Part shown: in pieces, positions 48,951-57,251 of the stretch
Layout: every line of letters begins with the position of its first letter
How positions within the stretch are numbered: the stretch's first letter is position 1
Origin: JAHJFW01 sp964595075
GTDB taxonomy: Bacteria; Patescibacteriota; Patescibacteriia; 2-12-FULL-60-25
Assembly: GCA_964595075.1 (NCBI GenBank)
Contig: CAZQNT010000002.1
Location: forward strand, 23,806 to 87,805
Direction of reading: 5' to 3'
DNA: 64,000 nt
Notes under the pieces: generated by a model
Told to the model about the DNA's origin: nothing
Seen by the model: only the letters and a program-made list of their open reading frames with translations
Database searches by the model: none
Made by a program: the position numbers and the translations under genes

Positions 48951-50642
48951 TTAGAGTTCGCGAAGCCGCTTAATCAGCGCCGCGATTTTCGCATCGTCTT
49001 TTTGACGTTCGGCTTCACGCATTTCACGTTCGATCTGCAATCCTTCTTCCGCGCGTTTTAAGCGTAGAATTTCGGCGGCAGTCTCACGAAGTTCGCGTTC
49101 AAGCGTTACGTCCGACTGATCTTCAAATTCCCGGTCGGCTAGTACCGCGAGTAGGTTTAGCTTTTCCGGGGACTGTTCTGTTTTGAAAGTGTGCCGGCCG
49201 AGAATCCCTTCGGCGCAGCTCTTCAATTGTGGCTTGACGTATAGAATTGCTTCGAGGCGATCCTCGAGATGCTCGAACCGCGTTTTTTCCTTTTGGAAAT
49301 CCCTCTCTTCGGAGGGCTGTGGTTGCGTTCGATTGGAAGAGTGCCCCGAACGTGTCGAAGTGTCAATACTTGAACGGCGCATCACGTCGCGAAGGGCGTC
49401 GGTTGAAACATCAAGATCATTGCCAAGTTTGGTAATCCACGCGTCGCGTTCCACAGGGTCGTTAATTCTGCGAAATTCCGTCAAAAGCGCGCGAGCTATC
49501 TCCTTTTTCCCCTCCGGTCGCGTGGCATCGTTCGCCGCAAAAGCTCGCGCGTACAACCAGTCTACAATCGGTCGCGCTTCGGCGATGATTTGTTTCCAGA
49601 TGGAAACGTCTTTGCGCACAACATCGTCCGGATCTTTCCCGACCGCTGTCGGGATTGTTATAACTCGTAAATTGAAATCAAGATTTCTTGCCAAATCCAA
49701 GCCGCGAAGGGTGGCGGCGTCTCCCGCCTTATCTCCGTCGAAGGCGATAGCGAGATTATTCGTGTATCGTTTTAGCAGCAAAAGCTGATCCTCTGTCAGC
49801 GCGGTTCCGGAGGATGCGATCACGTTCGTCACCCCGAACTGATGGGAAGAAAGCGCGTCCATGTTTCCTTCAACGATTACGGCAATGCTTTGGCGCTTGA
49901 TCTCTCCTTTCGCTTTATCTAATCCGTAAAGAACTCCGGATTTTTTGTAAACGTGTGTTTCCGGCGTGTTGACGTACTTCGCCTCTTTGACGTCCGCCAA
50001 AATCCTTCCGGTAAATCCTACGATACGTCCATGAAGATCCGCGATCGGAAACATAACGCGTCCTCGAAAACGATCGTACACGCCCCCTCCCCTGTCGCTC
50101 TTCGCTGCAAGTCCGGCTTGTACCAGCTCTTCTTCAGTCGCGCCTTTTGATTTTAGAGCGTTCGTAAGTTCGTCCCACGAATCAGGTGCGAACCCGAGTC
50201 TCCAAAGATCGGCAGTGAGATCGTCCACGCCGCGAGATGCCAGATATTTTCTAGCGACTTCGGCGCGTTGATCGTTTCGAAGCGTGGCCTGAAACCATCG
50301 CGCCGCAAGATCGTTTAGTTCTATAAGACGTCGCTTCAGCGTCTGCTGTTCGGGATTGTATGAAGGAAGCGTAACTCCGGTTTTTTGCGCTAGAAATTCC
50401 AACGCTTCGCGAAAATCCATTCCCTCCATTCGCATAACGAACGAGATGACGTCGCCGCCTTCGTTACATCCGAAGCAATGCCACGACTGACGCGGACGAT
50501 TAGCAAAAAAACTTGGGGACTTTTCCTGATGAAACGGGCAAAGCCCCTTAAAACTGCCGGTTCCAGCCGGTTTTAGAGGGAGATACTCCTGAATCGCGTC
50601 CGCGATATCAAGCCGAGATTTAATGTCTTCTACCGCGTCCAT
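48951..50642 (-). CDS. dnaG: DNA primase
   Basis: A 563-residue primase. The CHC2 zinc domain (KGLCPFHQEKSPSFFANRPRQSWHCFGCNEGGDVISFV, about 34-71) is followed by the TOPRIM core with EGNMDALS (about 252-259) and AIAFDGDKAGDAATLRGL (about 300-317) holding the catalytic acids. The C-terminal helicase-binding part ends in a charged helical tail. It makes RNA primers for replication. The dnaG-rpoD neighbourhood is the conserved macromolecular-synthesis arrangement. Confidence 0.95.
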   Translation of the reverse strand: MDAVEDIKSRLDIADAIQEYLPLKPAGTGSFKGLCPFHQEKSPSFFANRPRQSWHCFGCNEGGDVISFVMRMEGMDFREALEFLAQKTGVTLPSYNPEQQTLKRRLIELNDLAARWFQATLRNDQRAEVARKYLASRGVDDLTADLWRLGFAPDSWDELTNALKSKGATEEELVQAGLAAKSDRGGGVYDRFRGRVMFPIADLHGRIVGFTGRILADVKEAKYVNTPETHVYKKSGVLYGLDKAKGEIKRQSIAVIVEGNMDALSSHQFGVTNVIASSGTALTEDQLLLLKRYTNNLAIAFDGDKAGDAATLRGLDLARNLDFNLRVITIPTAVGKDPDDVVRKDVSIWKQIIAEARPIVDWLYARAFAANDATRPEGKKEIARALLTEFRRINDPVERDAWITKLGNDLDVSTDALRDVMRRSSIDTSTRSGHSSNRTQPQPSEERDFQKEKTRFEHLEDRLEAILYVKPQLKSCAEGILGRHTFKTEQSPEKLNLLAVLADREFEDQSDVTLERELRETAAEILRLKRAEEGLQIEREMREAERQKDDAKIAALIKRLREL

Positions 50643-50650
50643 TTAGGTAA

Positions 50651-50740
50651 CTTACAACACGCAGCACGCAGCACGCAACACGTAGCACGTAGCACGTTAA
50701 GAGGATACGTGATGTGTGTTGCGTGCTACGTGATGCGTGA
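50651..50740. repeat. Short tandem ACGTAGC/ACGCAGC repeats forming a hairpin
   Basis: Copies of AACACGCAGC, ACGCAGC and ACGTAGC on the left are complementary to ACGTGATGTGTGTTGCGTGC on the right. It is an extragenic repeat just upstream of dnaG. Confidence 0.7.
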
Positions 50741-50741
50741 C

Positions 50742-51200
50742 CTACTCCACCCTCACCGCCACATCCGCCGTTGCGAGGTTGTCGAAGGTTCCGCATAGGA
50801 GGCGGATCGTCCAGTCGCCGGATACGGCATCGCGAGGAACTTTCCAATTCCAGTTGAACGAGCCCGGGGATGTTATCGTCGCTTCCGCTTCTTGAGGATC
50901 GCTGAATTGTCGAACTATAGAATCAGGTCCGTATACATCCGCCATGCACTTCGCCCAAACCGGACCTTTCATATCGATGCTCCACGAATCTCCGCGATGA
51001 GTAGATGTTGCGTACTTTCCGATTGTCACGAACGCACGCGCAGATTCTTGAGTCTGCGGCTTCTGTTCCTTTTGAATAGTAATATTTTCAGCCGGAGCGG
51101 AAGTTTTTTGGTATATCGAAAAAATATACAACGACATCGACGCGATGATTATGATGAATCCGGCGACGATGAGTTTTGGAGCGGAGAGTTTGAATGGCAT
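50742..51200 (-). CDS. Membrane-anchored protein of unknown function (152 aa)
   Basis: A 152-residue protein with an N-terminal anchor (IVAGFIIIIASMSLYIFSIY, about 11-30), a Gln/Pro/Ser linker and an external beta-rich domain (ARAFVTIGKYATSTHRGDSWSIDMKGPVWAKCMADVYGP...NWNWKVPRDAVSGDWTIRLLCGTFDNLATADVAVRVE). The domain resembles an immunoglobulin-like fold with two cysteines that could form a disulfide. No family recognised. It lies between uvrB and dnaG. Confidence 0.65.
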   Translation of the reverse strand: MPFKLSAPKLIVAGFIIIIASMSLYIFSIYQKTSAPAENITIQKEQKPQTQESARAFVTIGKYATSTHRGDSWSIDMKGPVWAKCMADVYGPDSIVRQFSDPQEAEATITSPGSFNWNWKVPRDAVSGDWTIRLLCGTFDNLATADVAVRVE

Positions 51201-51220
51201 GACTTCTATAGTAACTAATT

Positions 51221-53341
51221 TTACCGAGTCCTTCCATGCCTCAACCGCTTCTCCTTTTTCGGCGCCGTCTTCTCCCTCTTTTTTATCTCTTTCAAAATCT
51301 CGTTTATCTCATCTCGTAAAATAGCTGCGAGTTCGAATTCAAGGTCGCGTGCGGCTTTTTTCATCTCCTCTTCCTTGGTTTTCAAAACCGCTTGCAAATC
51401 CCGGGTCTCTGCGCTTAATTCGAGTTTCAAGATTTCTTTGACGTCTTTTTCTCCGACAGACAATCCTAAAACTTCGCGCGTGTCTCTAATGGCTTTGATG
51501 ATGGTCTTCGGTGTAATCCCGTGTTCATCGTTGTATTTCAGTTGTTTTGCGCGGCGGCGATTGGTTTCGTTGATGGCGCGTTTCATTGAGCCGGTGATGC
51601 GGTCTGCGTAGAGGATGACTTGCCCGCGGATGTTTCGCGCGGCGCGTCCTATGGTCTGAATGAGAGATACATCGGATCGCAAGAATCCTTCCTTGTCCGC
51701 ATCCAAAATCGCGACGAGCGCTACTTCGGGAAGATCCAATCCTTCTCGAAGGAGGTTGACTCCGACGACAACGTCGTATGTTCCTTTTCTAAACTCGCTC
51801 AAAATCTCAAGACGTTCGATTGTTTTGATGTCGCTGTGTAGATAACGAGATTTTATTTTTTGTTCGGTTAGATATTCGTTTAGATCTTCGGCCATCTTTT
51901 TGGTCAGCGTCGTAACCAGCGCGCGATCTCCGTTTTTGACTGTTTGTTTGATGCGTTGGATCACGTCGTCGATTTGGCTCAGACCCCCTCTAACTCCCCC
52001 TTCGTAAGGGGGAGGATTTACTCTTGTCCCCCTCCTTGCGAAGGAGGGGTTAGGGGAGGTCTTCGGCGTGATCGGCCGGACGATGACTTCGGGATCCACC
52101 AAGCCGGTCGGGCGGATGATTTGTTCGATTACGGCAGTGGAATGTTCGTGTTCGTAAATGCCCGGTGTGGCGGAGACGAAGATTGCTTGTTTAATCCCCT
52201 TTTCAAACTCGATAAAGGTTAGCGGCCTGTTATCGCGCGCGCTTGGGAGACGGAATCCGTACTCAACGAGCGTATCTTTGCGCACCCTGTCTCCTTCGGA
52301 CATACCGCGTACTTGGGGTACCGTGACGTGCGATTCGTCGATAACGAGAAGATAGTCAGACGGAAAATACGAAAACAGAGTGTCAGGCGAGTCCCCTTCT
52401 TTGCGTCCTGATAAATGTCGCGAGTAATTTTCGATGCCGTTGCAATATCCTACGTTCTCGATCATTTCGAGATCGAAATGCGTACGTCGTTCCAGTCGTT
52501 CCGCCTCGAGAAGTTTTCCTTGTTTTTCAAACCACTTGAGACGTTTTGCTAATTCGGTTCGGATATTTTTAATAGCTCGTTCGCGTTCCGGTCCAAGAGT
52601 GATGAAATGTTTTGCAGGAAAAACCCAAAGATCTTTTTGTTCGCGGATCGTCTTTCTGGTAACGGGATTTACAGAGAGGATACGTTCGATCTCACCGCGC
52701 GGTATCTCGATGCGATAAAGCATCTCTTCGTTAGCAGGCATTACCTCCAAAACGCCGCCAAGAACTCTAAAAGAACCGCGCGTCAAATCGCTGTTCGTCC
52801 GCGTGAACTGCATTTCGACGAGTCTTCGCAGGAACTCTTCGCGTTTGAGATAGTCCCCGACGTTTACATGCAATACGGTTTTTTCGTACGCTTCCGGAGC
52901 GCCGAGTCCGTAGATGCACGATACTGAAGCGCAAATGATCACATCTTTTCTCGTCAAAAGCGCTTGCGTGGCGCTGTGCCGCAAACGATCTATCTCCTCG
53001 TTTATCATCGCCTCTTTTTCGATGTAAGTATCGCTTTTCGCGATGTACGCTTCCGGCTGATAGTAGTCGTAATATGAAACGAAATACTCGACCGCGTTTT
53101 CTGGAAAGAACTCGCGGAACTCGTTGCAAAGTTGCGCCGCAAGAGTTTTGTTCGGAGCGAGAATGAGCGTTGGTTTTTGAATTTGGCCTATTACGTTCGC
53201 GATGGTAAAAGTTTTTCCGGTACCGGTCGCGCCGAGCAGAGTGAGGAATTTTTCTCCTTTTTTGACATAATTAACCAACGCCTCGATTGCTTCTGGCTGG
53301 TCTCCGGATGGTTTGTAAGTGCTTTTGAGGTTGAATTGCAT
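51221..53341 (-). CDS. uvrB: UvrABC excision nuclease subunit B with an in-frame repeat insertion
   Basis: A 706-residue helicase-like repair protein started at the ATG at 53339-53341; the longer frame to 53398 reads through a repeat. Walker A is GATGTGKTFT (about 37-46). YYDYYQPEAYI is the beta-hairpin region, YLLVIDESHV Walker B, and LDLPEVALVAILDADKEGFLRSDVSLIQTIGRAARN the C-terminal helicase motifs. The UVR-type tail ends at residue 706. Between RPITP and SQIDDVIQRI about 27 extra residues (TSPNPSFARRGTRVNPPPYE and more) come from a dispersed palindromic element, which does not break the frame. Confidence 0.95.
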   Translation of the reverse strand: MQFNLKSTYKPSGDQPEAIEALVNYVKKGEKFLTLLGATGTGKTFTIANVIGQIQKPTLILAPNKTLAAQLCNEFREFFPENAVEYFVSYYDYYQPEAYIAKSDTYIEKEAMINEEIDRLRHSATQALLTRKDVIICASVSCIYGLGAPEAYEKTVLHVNVGDYLKREEFLRRLVEMQFTRTNSDLTRGSFRVLGGVLEVMPANEEMLYRIEIPRGEIERILSVNPVTRKTIREQKDLWVFPAKHFITLGPERERAIKNIRTELAKRLKWFEKQGKLLEAERLERRTHFDLEMIENVGYCNGIENYSRHLSGRKEGDSPDTLFSYFPSDYLLVIDESHVTVPQVRGMSEGDRVRKDTLVEYGFRLPSARDNRPLTFIEFEKGIKQAIFVSATPGIYEHEHSTAVIEQIIRPTGLVDPEVIVRPITPKTSPNPSFARRGTRVNPPPYEGGVRGGLSQIDDVIQRIKQTVKNGDRALVTTLTKKMAEDLNEYLTEQKIKSRYLHSDIKTIERLEILSEFRKGTYDVVVGVNLLREGLDLPEVALVAILDADKEGFLRSDVSLIQTIGRAARNIRGQVILYADRITGSMKRAINETNRRRAKQLKYNDEHGITPKTIIKAIRDTREVLGLSVGEKDVKEILKLELSAETRDLQAVLKTKEEEMKKAARDLEFELAAILRDEINEILKEIKKREKTAPKKEKRLRHGRTR
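51981..52060. repeat. Palindromic element inserted in uvrB coding sequence
   Basis: Two hairpins in a row: CCCCCTCCTTGCGAAGGAGGGG and CCTCCCCCTTACGAAGGGGGAG flank a short AT stretch. The second half, with TTAGAGGGGG, matches the intergenic copies at 28447 and 34525. Confidence 0.9.
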
Positions 53342-53369
53342 ATTTCGGATGTTCGACATCCGACGATCA

Positions 53370-53462
53370 CTGTTATTCCCGTGCAGACGGGAATCCATTT
53401 CCTCGAAATATAGGAAACGTATCTTTACGGTCTGGATCCCCGCCTCCGCGGGGATGACATGG
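53370..53462. repeat. Dispersed inverted repeats upstream of uvrB
   Basis: A small stem (ATTCCCGTGCAGACGGGAAT) and, about 40 bases on, a second (CCCCGCCTCCGCGGGGATGA). They are related to the element at 19238. Confidence 0.75.
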
Positions 53463-53530
53463 AGGAATGCTTTCTATAACAAGACAAAGTCTGGCATATT
53501 TTGGGGAAAAATGCTATAAATTAGCATAAT

Positions 53531-54166
53531 ATGAATATCGAATTACAAGCATGTATTCGTGAGGCGTTATCAAAGGGCGTTGCTCGCGCAAAGATAAAAG
53601 AAGCGTTGCTTAAAGCGGGTTGGCGCGAGGATGAAGTAAAGACTTCACTCGAATTTTTTGCTGACGTTGATTTTCCGGTTCCTGTCCCTCGACGCAAACC
53701 TTATCTGAACGCGCGCGAAGCGTTTATGTATCTGGTTCTGTTTTTCACGCTCTACATCAGCTCTTTCAGTTTCGGAACGTCGCTTTTTCAATTTATAAAT
53801 CGAGGCTTCCCCGATCCGCTTCAAGCCGCCTATATCATCGAAGAAACGTCCCAGGCGATTCGTTGGAGCACGTCTGCAATGGTAATCGCCTTCCCCGTCT
53901 ACCTGTTCGTGTCGTGGCTTTTGACGAAAGCGATAAAGAAAGATCCGGACAAGCGCAGTTCCAAGGTTCGTAAGTGGCTTACATATATCACGCTTTTTGT
54001 CACCGCCGGAATATTGATAGGCGACTTGATAACGCTTGTATACAACTTTCTGGGCGGAGATCTCACCACGAGATTCATTCTTAAAGTGATAGTAGTGGCG
54101 GCTATCGCCGGTTCAGTTTTTGCTTATTACCTTTGGGATCTTCAAACCGAAGAAAAAGAAGTATGA
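53531..54166 (+). CDS. DUF5671 membrane protein
   Basis: A 211-residue protein. Residues 1-45 are a small soluble helical domain (IREALSKGVARAKIKEALLKAGWREDEV), likely a SHOCT-like or UBA-like module. The rest has four membrane segments (about 64-88, 112-134, 150-173 and 185-203), beginning REAFMYLVLFFTLYISSFSFGTSLFQFIN, a phrase I recall from DUF5671 proteins common in Patescibacteria. Function unknown. It overlaps the next gene by 4 bases. Confidence 0.75.
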   Translation: MNIELQACIREALSKGVARAKIKEALLKAGWREDEVKTSLEFFADVDFPVPVPRRKPYLNAREAFMYLVLFFTLYISSFSFGTSLFQFINRGFPDPLQAAYIIEETSQAIRWSTSAMVIAFPVYLFVSWLLTKAIKKDPDKRSSKVRKWLTYITLFVTAGILIGDLITLVYNFLGGDLTTRFILKVIVVAAIAGSVFAYYLWDLQTEEKEV

Positions 54167-54636
54167 AAAACTTAAACATCAGAACGGTTTTTGCCTGCAT
54201 CGCATCTCTCGCGGTTATCGTTGTCGCTGTAATCGGTTTTGTTCTTTCAGGAACTCCGCAAGAGCAGCGTTTGAAACGAACCGACGAACAGCGGATAATG
54301 GATTTGCAGAACATTTCATCGTCCGTCGATCAATATTGGTATCTCAACAGACAAATTCCCACTGATCTTCAAACGCTTTCCAAACAACGCAACGTTTACA
54401 TCTCATCTCTGAACGACCCTGTCAGCGGCGTTCCTTATGAGTTTGTAAAGACATCGTCATCCACTTATGATTTGTGCGCGACATTCGACACAAACAGCGA
54501 AAAGGATTCGAACAACAAAGGCGCGCAGCGCATGCCCACGGAAACATTCTGGTTCCATCCCGTAGGGCGCCATTGCTTTCACTTGGATATTCAAAAAGAC
54601 AAGTTCGCCCCGCCAGTTCCTGTAAGTGTTGATTAA
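54163..54636 (+). CDS. Membrane-anchored pilin-like or secreted protein (157 aa)
   Basis: A 157-residue protein from the ATG at 54163 (ATGA overlap). It has an N-terminal membrane helix (RTVFACIASLAVIVVAVIGFVLSG, about 7-30) and an external domain starting with a helix (DEQRIMDLQNISSSVDQYWYLNRQIPTDLQTL), then SGVPYEFVKTSSSTYDLCATFD. This resembles the globular part of pseudopilin-type proteins in layout, but no prepilin cleavage site is obvious. The pair with the DUF5671 gene recurs in related genomes as I recall. Confidence 0.6.
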   Translation: MKNLNIRTVFACIASLAVIVVAVIGFVLSGTPQEQRLKRTDEQRIMDLQNISSSVDQYWYLNRQIPTDLQTLSKQRNVYISSLNDPVSGVPYEFVKTSSSTYDLCATFDTNSEKDSNNKGAQRMPTETFWFHPVGRHCFHLDIQKDKFAPPVPVSVD

Positions 54637-54647
54637 TAATACCGCTT

Positions 54648-54747
54648 GTCATTCCGAGGGAAGTCGGAGCGACGAGGAATCTTCAACTTGGAACCGCCGT
54701 TGAGAGCAATACGAAAGTTGAAGATCCTTCGTTCCTCAGGATGACAA
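54648..54747. repeat. Dispersed TTGTCATTCCGAGG inverted repeat
   Basis: The left arm begins TGTCATTCCGAGGGAAGTCG and runs to AATCTTCAACTT; the right arm begins AAGTTGAAGATCC and ends AGGATGACAATC. It forms a hairpin over about 100 bases. Confidence 0.8.
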
Positions 54748-54753
54748 TCACTT

Positions 54754-55695
54754 ATGATTGATTGGAAAACTTTTCCAAAGCCGATTGTTGCGCTTGCGCC
54801 AATGGCGGATCTGACGGATCTGCCGTTTTGTTTGATTTGCAAAGAACACGGAGCGTCTCTCATGTTTCGCGAGATGGTTTCGTCCGAAGCCGTGGTAAGA
54901 AAAAATCCCAAAACTTTGGAGATGGCTAGGATTGATAAGCGCGAACGACCGCTCGTCCAACAACTGTTCGGATCTGATCCTGCCGCAATGGCGGAAGCCG
55001 CGAGGATCATCGAAGAAAAGTTTCAGCCGGACGGCTTTGATATCAACATGGGATGTCCGGTTTATAATATCGTTTCAAATTTCAACGGCGCTTTTTTGAT
55101 CAAGGAACCGGAACGCGCCGCCGCAATCATCAAAGCCATAAAAGCTGCTGTTAAAGCGCCGGTTAGCGTTAAAACGCGACTTGGATGGGATGATGATCGC
55201 GAGATATTGGAGTTTGTAAAAGTTATTGAGTACGCTGGAGCGGACCTCGTCTCCATCCATGGACGGACTAAAACGCAAGGATATTCCGGCAAAGCGAATT
55301 GGGAGCGGATTGGAGAAGCGCGAAAAAATACTTCGCTGCCGCTTCTTGTCAATGGAGATATCGTGTCACCTGAAACAGCGAAACAAGCCATGGAGCAATC
55401 CGCCGCCGACGGCGTTTTGATCGGACGCGGCGCGCTTGGAAATCCGTGGATATTTCGACGCATCGAAACGTATCTTGCCGGCGGTGTGCTGCTTCCTGAA
55501 CCGACTATTGAAGAAAGATTCGAGACAATGATCGCTCATGCGGAAAACCACGCGGCAAGATATAACGGGAGTTTGGTAAAATTACGCAAACATTTGCCGT
55601 GGTATGTGAAAGGATTTCCGCTACTGCGCGAATTGAAATCCAAACTTGTTCGAGTATCGACGGTTTATGATTTGAAAAATCTTATCCGCACTTGA
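54754..55695 (+). CDS. dus: tRNA-dihydrouridine synthase
   Basis: A 313-residue flavoprotein that reduces uridines in the tRNA D loop. The family opening is VALAPMADLTDLPFCLICKEHGA (12-34). QLFGSDPAAMAEAARIIEEKFQPDGFDINMGCPV holds the catalytic-site NMGCPV, where the cysteine is the general acid. VKTRLGWDDD, LVSIHGRTKTQGYSGKANW (His in FMN site), NGDI and GVLIGRGALGNPWIF follow. The DusB-like subfamily is suggested. A bidirectional terminator follows. Confidence 0.95.
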   Translation: MIDWKTFPKPIVALAPMADLTDLPFCLICKEHGASLMFREMVSSEAVVRKNPKTLEMARIDKRERPLVQQLFGSDPAAMAEAARIIEEKFQPDGFDINMGCPVYNIVSNFNGAFLIKEPERAAAIIKAIKAAVKAPVSVKTRLGWDDDREILEFVKVIEYAGADLVSIHGRTKTQGYSGKANWERIGEARKNTSLPLLVNGDIVSPETAKQAMEQSAADGVLIGRGALGNPWIFRRIETYLAGGVLLPEPTIEERFETMIAHAENHAARYNGSLVKLRKHLPWYVKGFPLLRELKSKLVRVSTVYDLKNLIRT

Positions 55696-55701
55696 AAACC
55701 T

Positions 55702-55741
55702 GATTATACTATTTTTCGCGGCCGCGAAAAATAGTATAATC
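55702..55741. terminator. 40-bp perfect palindrome, bidirectional terminator
   Basis: A perfect inverted repeat centred at 55721/55722, with ATTTTTCGCGG / CCGCGAAAAAT at the centre. It separates the convergent dus and M23 genes. Confidence 0.7.
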
Positions 55742-55800
55742 TAAAAATTATTACGCCGACTTTGTTTTGTTTTGTGGCAATTTATTAGTATTCAGGTTTT

Positions 55801-57030
55801 TTACTTCAAACTCGGTAGAAAATTTTCCGCGTTAACCGGAATTCCTCCTTGTCTTACTTCGAAGTGCAGATGCGGTCCGGTGGAAAGACCCGCGCCTTGA
55901 TCTCCGGGTCTTCCTCCGGAAAGCGCGATGACGTCGCCTCTGTCGACGTACGTGTCCGGTTTCGCGATAAATTTTGATAGATGAGCGTAAACGGTCGCGA
56001 TGCCTCCCGGGTGAACGATCATCGTGTAGTTCCCGTACATGCGACCGGTTTTATTCCACGCGACGTAACCTCCGGCTGCTGCGTGAACCGCAGTTCCGAC
56101 GGGTGTCGGAATATCCGTACCAGGGTGTTCAAAAAGATTTCTAAACGGATAGGTTTTATCGTGAAACGTGGCTGAAATCCCCTTATTCGGAGGCAGCGGC
56201 CAGTTCAAAAGTATGTCGCCTCGAGCCAAAGCTTCGTCCACCGCGTTTAATTTATTTTTCAGTTCCTGTTCCAGACGGCTTATGTCATCCGTTGTGGATT
56301 GTTGCTGTTGACGCAATTCATACATTATTTTCTCGAATTCTTCTTGGCTCTGCTCGGTTTGCGCGATGAGCGAGAATTTAAAGTTTTTCTCACCTTCGAG
56401 CTGACCTTGTTGCTCCTTCATGGATTTCTCTTCCTCTTCAAGCGCGACCTTGCGGTCATCGCGTGACTTTTTTGTTTCCAACAGCGTCTTTTTCTCTTCT
56501 TTTACGTTAACGATCGTTTCCCCCAAACTTCTTTCCAGACGTTTTAATTCTTCCAATCTGTCAAAAAAGGATGATAAGGACGCTCGAGTCAACATCACGT
56601 CGACCGTGCTGACTTCATCCGATTGGCGAAGTCTTCGGATAAATTCCGCGATCAAATCCTTTTGTTTGTTGATTCTAACTCCTTGTTCTTTTATTATCTG
56701 ATTAAGCGATTCTATTTCCAGCTGAATCGCCTCCGCTTCGGTTTGCGACCTTACTATCATCAATTCTTTTTCTTTGATTTTGTTATCCAAAAGCAGGACT
56801 TCGTTTGCCAGACTGGCTTGTTTTGAAACCTGTTCGTTGATTCTTTTTCTGTAACTCGCAATCAGGTCGTCAATTTGTTTTACGCGCTTTCGTTTATCCG
56901 TGACCGCGGAATTTAACTCATCAACATCTTTCTTAACCGTTGTTGATGCTGTAACTGTCGGAGCATTAAAACCCACGCTGCTTGTCAAAAGCGCGATTAC
57001 TATAAATACGTTCGCGATCCTACTGTTCAT
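55801..57030 (-). CDS. Secreted M23 peptidase with long coiled coil (EnvC/NlpD type)
   Basis: A 409-residue protein with a signal peptide (MNSRIANVFIVIALLTSSVGFNAPTVTA), a coiled coil from about 32 to 270 (KRKRVKQIDDLIASYRKRINEQ, KEKELMIVRSQTEAEAIQLEIESLNQII, SRLEQELKNKLNAVDEAL) and an M23 domain. FEHPGTDIPTPVGT (His, Asp) and STGPHLHFEVRQGG (HLH) bind zinc. The layout is that of EnvC-like divisome regulators or endopeptidases of the wall. Confidence 0.9.
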   Translation of the reverse strand: MNSRIANVFIVIALLTSSVGFNAPTVTASTTVKKDVDELNSAVTDKRKRVKQIDDLIASYRKRINEQVSKQASLANEVLLLDNKIKEKELMIVRSQTEAEAIQLEIESLNQIIKEQGVRINKQKDLIAEFIRRLRQSDEVSTVDVMLTRASLSSFFDRLEELKRLERSLGETIVNVKEEKKTLLETKKSRDDRKVALEEEEKSMKEQQGQLEGEKNFKFSLIAQTEQSQEEFEKIMYELRQQQQSTTDDISRLEQELKNKLNAVDEALARGDILLNWPLPPNKGISATFHDKTYPFRNLFEHPGTDIPTPVGTAVHAAAGGYVAWNKTGRMYGNYTMIVHPGGIATVYAHLSKFIAKPDTYVDRGDVIALSGGRPGDQGAGLSTGPHLHFEVRQGGIPVNAENFLPSLK

Positions 57031-57049
57031 TTTTTAACTTTTTTTTCCT

Positions 57050-57229
57050 GTCATTGCGAGGAGGCTTGTGCGACGTGGCAATCTTTCCTTCTGTCATTGC
57101 GAGGAGGCTTGTGCGACGTGGCAATCTTTCCTTCTGTCATTGCTAGGAGGCTTGTGCGACGTGGCAATCTCTAGAAGTAAATTTACTTTGAAAGATTGCC
57201 ACGTCGCGTGCTCGCTCCTCGCAATGACG
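57050..57229. repeat. Three 43-bp tandem copies plus an inverted copy of GTCATTGCGAGGAGG
   Basis: Direct copies begin at 57050, 57093 and 57136, each GTCATTGCGAGGAGGCTTGT followed by GCGACGTGGCAATCT. An inverted copy ends at 57229. They match the element at 39784. Confidence 0.9.
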
Positions 57230-57251
57230 TAATCGAATGATACATTTTTAA

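Noticed and set aside
57050..57229. Possible CRISPR array because of regular spacing
   Set aside because: The whole 43-base unit repeats with no unique spacers, there is an inverted copy, and no cas genes are present.
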